Assembly: GCF_000151315.2 (NCBI RefSeq) | Contig: NW_011887300.1 | Coordinates: 12,614 to 76,613 of the forward strand | Origin: Capsaspora owczarzaki ATCC 30864 | Lineage: Eukaryota > Opisthokonta > Filasterea | DNA: 64,000 nucleotides | Direction of reading: 5' to 3' | Part shown: one piece after another, positions 21,446-31,445 of the stretch | Position numbering within the stretch: position 1 is the stretch's first letter | Layout of the letters: every line of letters starts with the position of its first letter | Translations under genes and position numbers: made by a program | Notes under the pieces: model-generated | The model's database searches: none | Seen by the model: only the letters and a program-made list of their open reading frames with translations | Told to the model about the DNA's origin: nothing

Positions 21446-22246
21446 TCATGCAGACAATGCAAGATTGGCACGGGCAGGCTGCGAGGCAAGCTGAGCGCGC
21501 AGCAAGGCATTCTCTTGCTCCAAAAGCCGGACCCGTTCGTGGAGCGCCTGCATCTCGGTGTCGCGTCTTCGCCGCAGGGTGTTGGCGGCCTGGCAATTCT
21601 TGACGCGCCGACGCATGCCCTTGACCTGGGCAAGCACGTCCGCGGACAAGCGCAGCTGCTTGTACAGCTGGTTGCGCTCGCGAGTGCCCATGTTCTCCAA
21701 GTCGCCGGGCGTCAGCTTGTCGAGCTGGGCTGCCGCTGCGCGATCGCTGACATGCGACCGCAGCAGCGCCAAAACCGAGACGGACGACGACATGCCATGG
21801 CGCAGGTTGAGGCCAGAGGTTGCCACGACGGGCACCTTTGATCCTGCTGGCAGCGACTGCTTCAGCGACTGTTTGGCAGAAGTGCGGAGCTTTGCAGCGG
21901 CACCATTGTCGAGCGGCTTGACGCTTGTCATGGCACCAGTCGCTTGGGGGAGGGGCACCTTGGCTGCATCTTCTTGAGCGCCAAAGTCAAAGAGCTCGCT
22001 CGCTGTGATGACTGAGGCCAGCTGGTCAAAGTCCTCGGGACTAAAGCAGGCGTCCCACGGCGTTGCCAGCGGCGAAGCGTCGTCGTCGTCGTCGTTGTCC
22101 AGCAGCTCTTCCTCGTCGTCCTCCTCAACGTTGAGGTTGAGGTGGAGGGCGGCGGCGGCAGCAGGCTCGGGCAGCAGGAAAAAGTCGAGCGGCGCAGTCT
22201 CCAAGTCGAACAAGCTGAGTGCGTTGTCGTCGTCGCTGGATGACAT
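21446..22246 (-). CDS. CNC/Maf-like bZIP transcription factor, 266 aa
   Basis: A single-exon nuclear DNA-binding protein. The N-terminus is acidic (MSSSDDDNALSLFDLE, then runs of D and E), as in activation domains. The C-terminal third has a helical extension (LTPGDLENMGTRERNQLYKQ) before the basic region MRRRVKNCQAANTLRRRR near residues 208-225. Leucine-zipper heptads follow (VRLLEQENALLRAQL). The extension and the KNxxAAN pattern resemble CNC and Maf factors more than ATF or AP-1, but the usual Cys/Ser of the basic region is absent. ATG at 22246 is chosen because upstream in-frame sequence opens only with GTG and lacks coding-like codon use. CRE-like sites lie in its 5' leader. Confidence 0.85.
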   Translation of the reverse strand: MSSSDDDNALSLFDLETAPLDFFLLPEPAAAAALHLNLNVEEDDEEELLDNDDDDDASPLATPWDACFSPEDFDQLASVITASELFDFGAQEDAAKVPLPQATGAMTSVKPLDNGAAAKLRTSAKQSLKQSLPAGSKVPVVATSGLNLRHGMSSSVSVLALLRSHVSDRAAAAQLDKLTPGDLENMGTRERNQLYKQLRLSADVLAQVKGMRRRVKNCQAANTLRRRRDTEMQALHERVRLLEQENALLRAQLASQPARANLALSA

Positions 22247-22924
22247 GGTTGGTGGTTTTGTGTATAGAGTATGAACGGGATAGAAGTGGTTTGGAGATGG
22301 GACCTTTGGCTTGGTGTGAGCAAAAGGGGGACTACCAAAATTGGAGTGCAATGATGTCACTGTCTGACGTCGGTGTTTCAGGGCTACAAAGATGCGGGGT
22401 TTTGAACGGCTGGAACGCTGTGCAAAGCGAGGTGCCGTCGTGACTAGGATTAGAGAGAGAGAGAGAAGGGGAGGGTTAGGTCTCGAGGAGGGGCAGAGCG
22501 CGCGGATAAACGGCTGGGCGGTCACAGGGAGAAATGAAGCAATTGGTTGGATTGAGTGATCGAGCGGTTGGGCAGGAAGACTGAGCCCCCAAACTAGGCG
22601 ATCTCGGCAGCCAATTTATACACACGATGGGCGAGTGCTGGACGAGACGAGTGCTGAATGTTGTCTAATACCACCAGTTGTAGTGGGGGGAGATTGAGCC
22701 TGCGTTTTGGCTGATTGTCTAATTTTGCCATTGTCTCGATGTCGCAAAAACCCAGGCCTAGAGCTCGGATGGATCAAGATGATGCCACTTATTTGAGACT
22801 ATGCGTTTTTTGGAGAGTGCACGTTGCACATCCACATTGGATGCACAAGTGCATTGCAATGCAACGCTCAGTCGTTTTGTTCTCGTTCACTTTTTGGCGC
22901 ATCCGATCTCTCGTTTGATTGAAC
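22247..22924. promoter_or_regulatory. Bidirectional promoter of bZIP and carboxylesterase
   Basis: 678 bp between two divergent start codons. On the minus strand a TATAAA box lies at 22620-22615, about 370 bp before the bZIP ATG. TGACGTC (22365-22371) and TGATGTCA (22352-22359) resemble CRE/bZIP sites and lie in the probable bZIP leader. A GA-rich tract is at about 22451-22475. Sites for the plus-strand gene are not evident. Confidence 0.4.
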
Positions 22925-25045
22925 ATGATGATGGCCTCCATGCGCTCGACTGCCGCCACCCGCCTCATGCTGGTGTCGACGGTGATGCTGCTCGCGGCGG
23001 CTGGCCTGGCGTCTGCTGCCGACCCGACGCTGGTGCTGCAGACCAACAATGGCCCGGTCAAGGGCAACGTCCACGCGAACGGCGTTGTGACCTTCCACGG
23101 TGCGCCCCCCCCCCCGATTCTCCTCCTCTCGCTTGTGCTTTTTGTCGTTGTTTTCATGGTGTATGCGCGCAACGAGTTGCGTTGAGCTTGAACGTGGCTT
23201 TGACTTGGCTGGCGTGGCTTTGAGCTGGGTTGGTGGAAGGGCAGATGACCTTGTTGGTCCAATTTGTCGTTTGCACTTCCGCTCCAATCCCCGACCGCGC
23301 TTCGTTGTTCACGTCGCTTGTTGTTGTTGTTTTGTTGTCCCATCGCGTCGCATTCGCCGTGCGCTCTTCCTGCTGCTGCTGCTTCGTCCTTCTCCTCTCC
23401 ATCCCAACCCTTCACAAACCCGCTTGAAGATGATGGCTTGCGCATTTGTTACGAGTTATTTTTTGGCTTTTTTTTTTTTTTTTTTTTTTTACTTTTCTCA
23501 TTAAGTTGCTTCTTTTTTTTTTTCTTTCTACTTCATCTTTCGCTGCTGCTTCCGTTCGCCTCTTTTGCTTCCGCGCACGTGAACGAACAATTGAGACTCG
23601 CTCTTCGTCCGATGATTGACTGGAATGGAGGGGTTAGGGGCTGCGTTGAACAACCGCTGTGGTTTGAGCATTTCTTCCAAATGGAGATGAATCTCCGCGC
23701 TTCTTCCCCATCGCTTCCTCTTGCAGATCCGAATGCTCACTCGTGAAGATGATTGTCATGCTATTCGGGGGGGGCCCTTTGTGCTTTGAACCAACACAGA
23801 CATCCCGTTCGCAGAGCCCCCAGTTGGCGAACTCCGCTTTGCCTCGCCGCTCGCGCTCCAGCACACCTGGACCGATCCGATCGACTGCACCTCGGTATGT
23901 ATGACATGCAGCTCACCAAGTGCTCATCTACTGCGCAAAATCCGAATACTTTGTACTGCTTTTTTTTTGACGGCTCACCTTTGTTGCCCAAACCGACCAA
24001 AACGCTTAGAACACGTCCTTGAAGATGTGCCCTCAGGCCCGCCTCGACTACTTCCAGATTGTCGGAACTGAAGATTGCTTGTATCTCGACATTTACATGC
24101 CTCCGAACGCGCTCAACTCGAGCACTCCTCTGCCTGTGGTACGCTTGAGCACTTTGCTGTTTTGCGTGTCGCTCGCCTCCAACCTCTCACATTGGTCCTC
24201 GCGGCTTTGATAACCCTGGACAATCCACATTCATCCGCCACCTTGAATTTTTTTTTTTTTACAGATGTTCTGGATTTACGGTGGCGGGTACGGCGACTGA
24301 TGGAGTGCTGTTTGCTCGCGGATTCGGCTTGGCCGTTGATTCAACGCTTACTTTACACTTTGTGGGCCTTTTCATGTTTGTCTCTGCGATAGTTACATGT
24401 TTGGCGACAAGTTTGAGCTTGGACTGTACAATGGCATCAACCTTGCCCTCAACAACAATGCCATTGTAAGTTTAGCTGCTTATGCTTCTTTGCTTTCGTA
24501 CTGTTTGCCCCGTTCGACTGGTCACTGAAATCCTCTTCCTTCGCACCATCAATTTCTCCCCTCGCGCGCTTCAAGATTGTCGCTGCCAACTACCGTGTCA
24601 ACGTCTTTGGCTTCCTCGCCAGCAGCATTTTGAAGGAAACGGATGCCCTCAACTCGACCGGCAACTTTGGCTTGCTCGACCAGCGCCAGGCCTTGCAGTG
24701 GACGCGCGACAACATTCTTCACTTTAACGGCAACAAGAACCAGATCACCATTTTCGGCGAGAGCGCGGGTGCCTTCTCGGTGTGCTTCCACCTCACCTCG
24801 CCCGCTTCTCGCGGCATGTTTGCCTCTGCCATCATGGAGTCTGGCACGTGCTCGTCGACCTTCTTCTTCCAAACCCTCGACAATGCGCTTGACTTTGGTG
24901 CCCTCTACGCCTCCACCTTTGGCTGCAACGCCACCACCCAAAGTGCTGCCGATTTCCTCAAGTGCCTGCGCACGACCAAAGCGGAGGATCTCATGGCTGG
25001 AGTGCTGTCGTGGTGCGTTTCGTGCTCATGAGATTGGTTTCGTGG

Positions 25046-25089
<44 letters not shown>

Positions 25090-26091
25090 TCATTCTGGAG
25101 CACTTTGCTAAGGTTGTTTTTGTTCTTGCGCGTTGACAGGTTTGGACCCGACTGGCCAAATCACAAGAACTGGCCTCCGACGACCACCTCCGACGTGCCA
25201 ACTGAAGGCTTTTCTGCTACGCCGTTGCCAGCGTTTGCCCCAGTGTAAGTTGTCGAATTTTGCTCTGTGCGGTCTGCACAATGCTTTTTTTTTTTTTTTT
25301 TTTTTTTGGGTCGCCAAAATTCTCACTTCCCTCTCCTATTTCTCTCTGTCTCTAGGATGCCGTGGGGCCCTGTCATGGACGGATCGTTCCACGCTCTCTC
25401 CGATCTGCCGCTCAACCTCATCACGCGTGGCGATTTTGCCAAGGTGCCCCTGATTACCGGCACGAACGCGAACGAGGGCGTGGTCTTTGTGCCGCTTGGC
25501 CCGCTTGTTGACCGTGGCGTCACCTATCCTCTGACCGACGCAGGGTTTGACAGCCTGATGCATCATCTTTTCAACGACACGACGGCAGCGCTGGTCGAGA
25601 CGCACTACCCGCGCAAGGACTACCTCACGAACGACGGTCGCGCCACCCGCGCGCTGACCGACTTTTTCTTCACCTGCGACGCACGCCGTACTGCCCGCGC
25701 CTTCAACGACCACAACGTCACTGTTCACTTGTACCAGTACATTTACAAGGACAACTTTATCGACGGAAAGCTGCTTGGCGACTACCACGCCTCCGAGCTC
25801 TACTTTGTCTGGGACAACCAAGTCCCCGCCGTCGTGCATGACTTTAACGAGAAGGACAGGCTCATGGCTGCCACCTTTGGCACGTACTGGACCAACATGC
25901 CCAAGGTCGGCTCGCCGAACGCGTCGTGGAACAATGCCACTTTGAACCCCACCTGGCCTGCTTACACTCGCTCGAATGACTTGCACATGGCCCTGAACGT
26001 CCCGCCGGCCACCGGCACCAACCTGCTTCAGCAAAAGTGCGACTTTTGGGATTCTGTTCAAGGCGGCACTGTTGTTTCCTCCATGCCGTAA
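22925..26091 (+). CDS. Secreted type-B carboxylesterase, 590 aa
   Basis: Eight exons: 22925-23099, 23800-23894, 24010-24138, 24265-24287, 24393-24465, 24576-25012, 25140-25244 and 25356-26091. All joins keep frame. Residues 1-30 form a signal peptide (TRLMLVSTVMLLAAAGLASA). The family start (NGPVKGNVHANG, then IPFAEPPVGELRF) is followed by FWIYGGGY (oxyanion hole), nucleophile GESAG near residue 228, acid TNANEG near 384 and histidine DYHASEL near 489. The Ser-Glu-His triad is therefore complete. It should hydrolyse esters outside the cell or in the secretory path; the substrate is not predictable. The fourth exon is only 23 nt. Intron 6 contains a T42 tract. Confidence 0.93.
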
Positions 26092-27513
26092 AACGCCCGA
26101 CCGCTTGTTGTCGCTTGTGTTTTGTGTGAGTGTGTGTTGTTTTCTTCTACCAGCACCAACCCGTCTTTGAAGTCTGGGAGGTCTGTGTTGTTTATGGGAT
26201 TGTTTTATATGGTTATTTTTGTCATTATGATTGTTATTACTTGTTCACTGAGTGTTTCGTGGTGTTTGGGTGAGTACGAGGTGGAGGCGAGGGGGGGGTC
26301 AGTTGAGTGACTGGCTCGAGTACAGTTGAAGGAGACCTCGACGATCGTTCACGCCGAGATCTGGCTCGATGTTTTTTGGTAGGATTCTGGTCCGTTGTGT
26401 TTTCCAATCCCTGGGACGTCTATTTTCCATCTATTCCGCCATTGCATGTTCGTATACCATAGATATACATAATCCCTGGCAAAATTAGGGCATGCAACCC
26501 GGACAGTTCGGGCGGGGGCGATCGTGTTGTCGAATGCTCTGATACTCGCAAGTTGCGCATGCCACAGCACTGTCCTGGTGTCTTCCTCGACTCCCGCTCC
26601 GCTTTCATTTTTATTCTCATAACTTGTTTGTATTTCTGTGAGGAAGGCGAATGGAATTGACAAGTTTGAAATCCTTCATTGCCGCACTTGTGGGGCAGAA
26701 AACCATTTGTTGAGAGAGGACATCACGATCAACTTCACCGTGCATTTCCACCAAAACACGGACGACGAGCACAAGCACACACACACTCACAGAAGAAGCA
26801 TTTTCAAGGAAAGGGGTATTGTGCCTTGACGGTGGTCGTTGCCTAGCCGACTCCGAGAGTGTTGCTCAAATTGACACGTGCGTTGGGGGCGACCCCAAGC
26901 ACGCTAGGGCCCGCTCTCTCTACATTTCTGACTTGAAACTATATTTCGCATCTATCAGTAGTGAATTTATTGGCGGGGGAACAGCGGTACAATGAAACTC
27001 ACGCTGACAATCAGCGTCGCTCGAGTCGCCAAGTTTATCGACCATGTCCGTTCTTCGAGCCGGCGTGAGACTCACCAAAGCTCACAAAAACTGCGCCAAT
27101 AACCGAAAGTTTCTTCCTACGCTGAACAAGGTACCCAGCCTCGTGTAGAACGGAGCTGGCTAGCTCGACCAGTCTCAAATGGCCTGCCAACTCGTGACCA
27201 AACGAGCCTGTCCCATCCTTGGTTTGCCCATGAGTGTACACAGCATTGTAGTGTGGAAGAGGCAAGGCGGCAGGTCTGGGAGACTGACAGACTCTCAGAT
27301 CGCCATCGTGCAACATCGGAAGTTCCCGGACAATCGCGTCCCCTGCAACGCCATCGCAACCGACTGCTTCCGCTTTTTAAGTCTTCCAATCCAGGAGTAT
27401 CAACAAGTACATGGGCAAAAGGAGAGTGACAGTGAAACGAAACGCCTCGTAGAACGAAGCAAAAGAGAGAGAGAAAAAAAAACCAAAAGAAACAAAAAAA
27501 AAAGAAGGCGGTA
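26092..27513. other. Intergenic, no gene seen
   Basis: 1.4 kb between the carboxylesterase and the tRNA pair. Open frames at about 26349-26663 and 27035-27316 (minus) lack family motifs and coding-like codon use. A short CA repeat lies near 26778. Confidence 0.4.
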
Positions 27514-27587
27514 TGCTCGATGCAGGGATCGAACCTGCGACCGTGGCGTTATTAGCACCACGCGCTAACCAACTGTGCCAATCGAGC
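27514..27587 (-). tRNA. tRNA-Ile (anticodon AAU)
   Basis: A 74-nt cloverleaf with acceptor stem GCTCGAT/ATCGAGC and discriminator A. The D arm contains the A box TGGCACAGTTGG. The anticodon stem TGGTG/CGCCA closes the loop CTAATAA, giving anticodon AAU (read as IAU). The T arm carries GGTTCGATCC as B box. No intron. A T run follows at the 3' side (the A tract 27493-27503 on the plus strand), a pol III terminator. Confidence 0.97.
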
Positions 27588-27686
27588 TGAAAGGTGCAGG
27601 GGCAATTGAAAACTTGAGACAAACATTCTCAGAAACGGACAGGCCAGATGATTGTTTCGTATTCGCATCTGCCCAACCAGCATCCA

Positions 27687-27760
27687 GCTCGATTGGCACA
27701 GTTGGTTAGCGCGTGGTGCTAATAACGCCACGGTCGCAGGTTCGATCCCTGCATCGAGCA
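27687..27760 (+). tRNA. tRNA-Ile (anticodon AAU), inverted twin
   Basis: Identical in sequence to the gene at 27514-27587 but on the plus strand, 99 bp away, so the two diverge head to head. The 3' flank ATACCGCCTTC is also shared before the T-run terminators, showing that the duplication extended past the tRNA. Confidence 0.97.
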
Positions 27761-27947
27761 TACCGCCTTCGTTTTTTTGTTGTTTCTGTTTTTTTTTTTT
27801 TTGTTTCCAACACCATGTTGCCACCACCACCACCTCCTCCTCTGGCATTCTCGCTTGTTCCTCATGATTTACGATCTGCAGTCAATCACATTCACAATTC
27901 GCTCGCTCGCTCGCTCTCCTCCTTTTTAGTGCTTTGTTGTTTTTCCA

Positions 27948-27986
<39 letters not shown>

Positions 27987-28035
27987 GTTTCCTGCTCTCT
28001 CAATTCCAGTTGATTTTCAAACCCTACCACACAAA
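27761..28035. other. tRNA terminator and upstream region with T35 run
   Basis: Holds the pol III terminator of the second tRNA, a CCACCACCACC tract and a T run at 27950-27984 shortly before the start of the coiled-coil gene. The T run followed by CTCAATTCCAG could be a 3' splice site of a 5'-leader intron. Confidence 0.35.
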
Positions 28036-29745
28036 ATGACGGAACTCTTTCTTGCCATTTCCCTCGTCGGACTGACCATCTCGGTCGTCATGCTCGTGCA
28101 GGAGCGCAGCAAGCACGCCAAGGCGCTGAGCCAGGCGCGCGATGAGATGGCCAAGGCGACGGCCGAGGCCCTTGCGCAGGAGCGCGCCAAGCTCGCGACC
28201 ACGGGCGCCGAGACTGCCGAGGCGAGCAGCAAGGCGCTGGACGAGCGCTGGCAGGCCAAGCTGAAGGCTGCGGCGGCCGAGCACGAGAAGGCGCTCGCGA
28301 CGGCCAAAAGCCAAGCAACAGCTGAGATCAAGCGCGCTGACGAGGCGCAGGCTGCCCTCGCTGCTGCCCAGACCAAGCACAAGCACGAGCAGAGTCAGGC
28401 AAGCCAGGCCAAGGCCACGTCGGATGCCCACGGCAAGCGCGCCGATGAAGCGCAGGCTGCGCTGACCGCTGCGCAAGCCAAGCACAAGACCGAGCTCGAG
28501 TCGGCCCGCCAGCAAATCAAGACCGAGTCTGATGGCCACGCTAAACGTGCTGATGAAGCGCAGGCTGCTCTGGCTGCCGCACAGGCCAAGCACAAGACCG
28601 AGCTCGAGTCGGCCCGCCAGCAGATCAAGACCGAGTCTGACGGCCACGCCAAGCGCGCCGATGAAGCACAGGCTGCTCTGGCTGCCGCACAGGCCAAGCA
28701 CAAGTCTGAAGCGGACGCGCATGCCAAGCGCGCGGACGAGGCCCAAGCCAGCCTCGCCGCTGCCCTCACCAAGCACGCCGCCGATCTCGAGCAGGCTCGC
28801 AAGTCTGCCGCCGCGGATGCCAATCCCCAGGCAGCCATCGACCTCGCACTGCGTCAGGCTGCTGACCAACACGCGGCCAGCTTGCAGCAACAGCAAGCCA
28901 CCCTCGAGAAGAAGCGCGTCGACGAGCTGGCCGCTGCCCAAGCCTCGTTCGATGCCAAACTTGCCGCTGCTGCGCAAAAACACCACGCAGAGTCGAAGGC
29001 CGCACAGGCTCAGTCTGCCGAGTCGCAAGCTGCTCAGTCCAAAGCTGCCGCCGATGCCGCCGCTCTGGCGCTCCGTGTCAAGACACTCGAGGCGGAGCTC
29101 GCTCCCTCTCAAGCTCGGTTGGCGCAACTCGAGGCGCTCCTGAGTGCTCAGCAGAAACAGGCTGGCCTTGATTCGCGCATTGCCGCCCTCGAAGGAAGCA
29201 TGACTTCGTCGTTGACTGTGCTGAGTGCGATTGAAGCGCAAGTCAAGCAACTTGCCAGCGCTGCATCCATGGCAACTGCTTCTCACTCGGCGTCTTCTGG
29301 CGCTAGCAAGTCGAGCACGACTGCGTCGTCTTCTGCTTCTGCTTCTGCTTCTGTTTCTTCTGCTTCGTCGTCGTCGTCGTCGTCGGCGTCATCGGCAGCT
29401 GCGGCGACTAAAGCTCCTGTGAAGACTGCTGCGCCTGCGCCGAAAGCTGCCAACAACGCTTCCCAGGCCTCTCCAGCAGACTCTGGCGCTCTGGCATCGC
29501 GAATTGCGCATCTTGAGGCGGATAACCGATCGTCCGAAGCGCTGCTCGACTCGTTGGAAGCCGCCGTGCGCTCAAAGCTGGCAGCGGCCGCCAGCGCAGC
29601 TCGTGCCGGCGAAGAGGCGCATCTCATCGACAACCTGCAATCGCAAAACCAAAAGCTCGTCCACGATCTCGGCTCCGTCCAGGAGAAGCTGGCCGATCTG
29701 CGTGAGGATTTGGTGCATCTTCGCGCCCATATGGTTCATGCCTAA
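28036..29745 (+). CDS. Membrane-anchored alanine-rich coiled-coil protein, 569 aa
   Basis: Residues 3-21 (ELFLAISLVGLTISVVMLV) form one uncleaved membrane anchor directly after the start, so the rest should lie on one side of a membrane. Residues 25-400 are an almost unbroken coiled coil containing a 36-residue tandem repeat (KRADEAQAALAAAQAKHK, then TELESARQQIKTESDGHA), present as two near-identical copies and several diverged ones. A Ser/Ala low-complexity linker (about residues 415-490) and a second short coiled coil end the protein. No enzyme motif. It resembles tethering or scaffold proteins in form only. The frame is open upstream of the ATG, but through a 35-nt T run, so ATG 28036 is preferred. 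Confidence 0.75.
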   Translation: MTELFLAISLVGLTISVVMLVQERSKHAKALSQARDEMAKATAEALAQERAKLATTGAETAEASSKALDERWQAKLKAAAAEHEKALATAKSQATAEIKRADEAQAALAAAQTKHKHEQSQASQAKATSDAHGKRADEAQAALTAAQAKHKTELESARQQIKTESDGHAKRADEAQAALAAAQAKHKTELESARQQIKTESDGHAKRADEAQAALAAAQAKHKSEADAHAKRADEAQASLAAALTKHAADLEQARKSAAADANPQAAIDLALRQAADQHAASLQQQQATLEKKRVDELAAAQASFDAKLAAAAQKHHAESKAAQAQSAESQAAQSKAAADAAALALRVKTLEAELAPSQARLAQLEALLSAQQKQAGLDSRIAALEGSMTSSLTVLSAIEAQVKQLASAASMATASHSASSGASKSSTTASSSASASASVSSASSSSSSSASSAAAATKAPVKTAAPAPKAANNASQASPADSGALASRIAHLEADNRSSEALLDSLEAAVRSKLAAAASAARAGEEAHLIDNLQSQNQKLVHDLGSVQEKLADLREDLVHLRAHMVHA

Positions 29746-30991
29746 GCCTCCTGCTTGTGCTTCCGTTTTTGATCTTGTTGTTTTCGTTCGTGATTGACGT
29801 TTGCCCCGTTGATGCTCGAGTTTCAGCGCATCTGTACCTCGACAACAAGTTTTTTTCCCTCTCTCCCTTTGTTCTTTCCGATGATCATGTTCGTGCCATG
29901 CACCGAAAAAAAAAATGTATGCATTTTCTTGCCATCCTACCTGTCGTGGGTGCTGTGAGACAAATCTGCGCATTCTGCGCATTTTAGACCGTGTGGGAGC
30001 AGAGGGATTTTCTCACGGACACTTGATGGCTTCTGGGCTTTTTCAGTGTTTCCTACATTTTGTGTGTGTTCTTGCAGTTGTGCCGAGTTGTGTCACCTCT
30101 GGTGGTTTTCACACGCCCGATTCCCTCGCTCTCTCATTGTAGCAATTTGAGTTCGCTAGATCAAAACCCGGGCTTTTCCTTTTCCCTTGGTGTTCTTTTT
30201 TTCTTGTTCCGCATCGTTTACAGTTGGTTTGGCTTTCGCAACAGGCTTTCGCAGTGGCCAGAGTCGGTCTCCCCGAGACACACACTACTCTGTCAATGAA
30301 GCCATCGGCCAGCCTGATGATCACCGTTTGGCCTGCTTTTTCTTTTTCTTTTATTTTGATGTTGCGGGTGACCGTGGGAAAAAGGCACTTTGCATCCGTG
30401 TTTTTTTTTTTGGTCTTCTTTTTCTTTTTGGGTCTTTCGCGGTCTCGTTCGCATTTGTGTCCTCGATCACGCCGCGAACGATGGTTTGCGCGAGCGACAC
30501 ATGATTCAAGACTGTGACTGTCTGACCCTTCAAATTGGGAGAGCAAACGGGAGACGATGAACCGCGAGGAACCAACAAGAAGAAGAAGAAGGAAAAAAAA
30601 AAAAAAAAAACCACCAGAAAACAAAACAAACGAACACCTTTGGATGTTGATTGTTTCTGCTCGCACCTCTTTTGTCCAGCTCTCCTCGTCTCCTCGTCTC
30701 CGTCTCCTCCCCTCCCCCGCCGTTCCTTTCATCGCCCATCCATACATGCACCACTCGCACTCGCACTTTTCTCTGCGTGTCGTTTGCATTGCGTTCATGT
30801 TGTTTACTTTGGCGTGTGTCATTCCTGTTTTTTTTTTTTCTTTCCCCCATTGTATTTTTTTCCCATCACATTGCTTTTTGGGGGTTCTTTTTTTTTTTTT
30901 TTTGGTCTCAGCGTACATCTCTTCCCTTCTCTCCTCTCCCTCTGATCTGTCCGTCAGTTTGACGGCTCAACACTCCTATTCAAACCTTGCA
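29746..30991. other. Intergenic, pyrimidine-rich
   Basis: 1.2 kb of T- and C-rich sequence with several T or A runs. Probable 3' end of the coiled-coil gene and promoter or leader of the zinc-finger gene. The frame of the zinc-finger gene stays open back to an ATG at 30557, but the stretch is low-complexity and has no recognisable domain. Confidence 0.4.
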
Positions 30992-31413
30992 ATGATGATG
31001 CAAACCCAGCAAATGCACACACAGGCACAACAACAGCAGCAACAACAACAACAATCGGGCTGGTTGCATGGGGGCGAGCTGCAACAAATTTCCCATGCTC
31101 ATCCGCTTGCGCATCCAAACACCAACCCCGTGCACCACCACGCCACCAACCCCGGCATGAGCAGCATGAACGGCAACGCAGCAATGTTCATGGCTGGCGG
31201 TGGCCCAGGCGCGTACTACCCTGCTGCCACTGCGTCGTCGGCCGGGGGCTTGTTTGTGCAACAGCCTTCGCGGATGTCACCCGGACAGCTTCAGCACCAG
31301 CAGCAGCCGATGCTCATTCCCACCGCACACCTGCCTCAGCAGCACCCGAGGCCAATGTTCCACCCTCACATGCACCATCCGCAGCAGCCTCAGCAGCCTC
31401 AGCAGCCTTCGCA

Positions 31414-31445
<32 letters not shown>

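Noticed and set aside
22247-22525. N-terminal extension of the bZIP protein
   Set aside because: Begins at GTG rather than ATG, has CRE-like sites and simple repeats, and codon use unlike the body of the gene.
26349-26663. 104-residue minus-strand frame
   Set aside because: No motif, non-coding composition, intergenic.
28024-29286. 420-residue open frame on the minus strand
   Set aside because: Antisense of the repetitive coiled-coil gene; Leu/Gly-rich because of codon bias on the other strand.
30557-30991. Upstream part of the zinc-finger frame as coding
   Set aside because: Low-complexity and rich in T-run Phe codons; it probably spans leader or intron.
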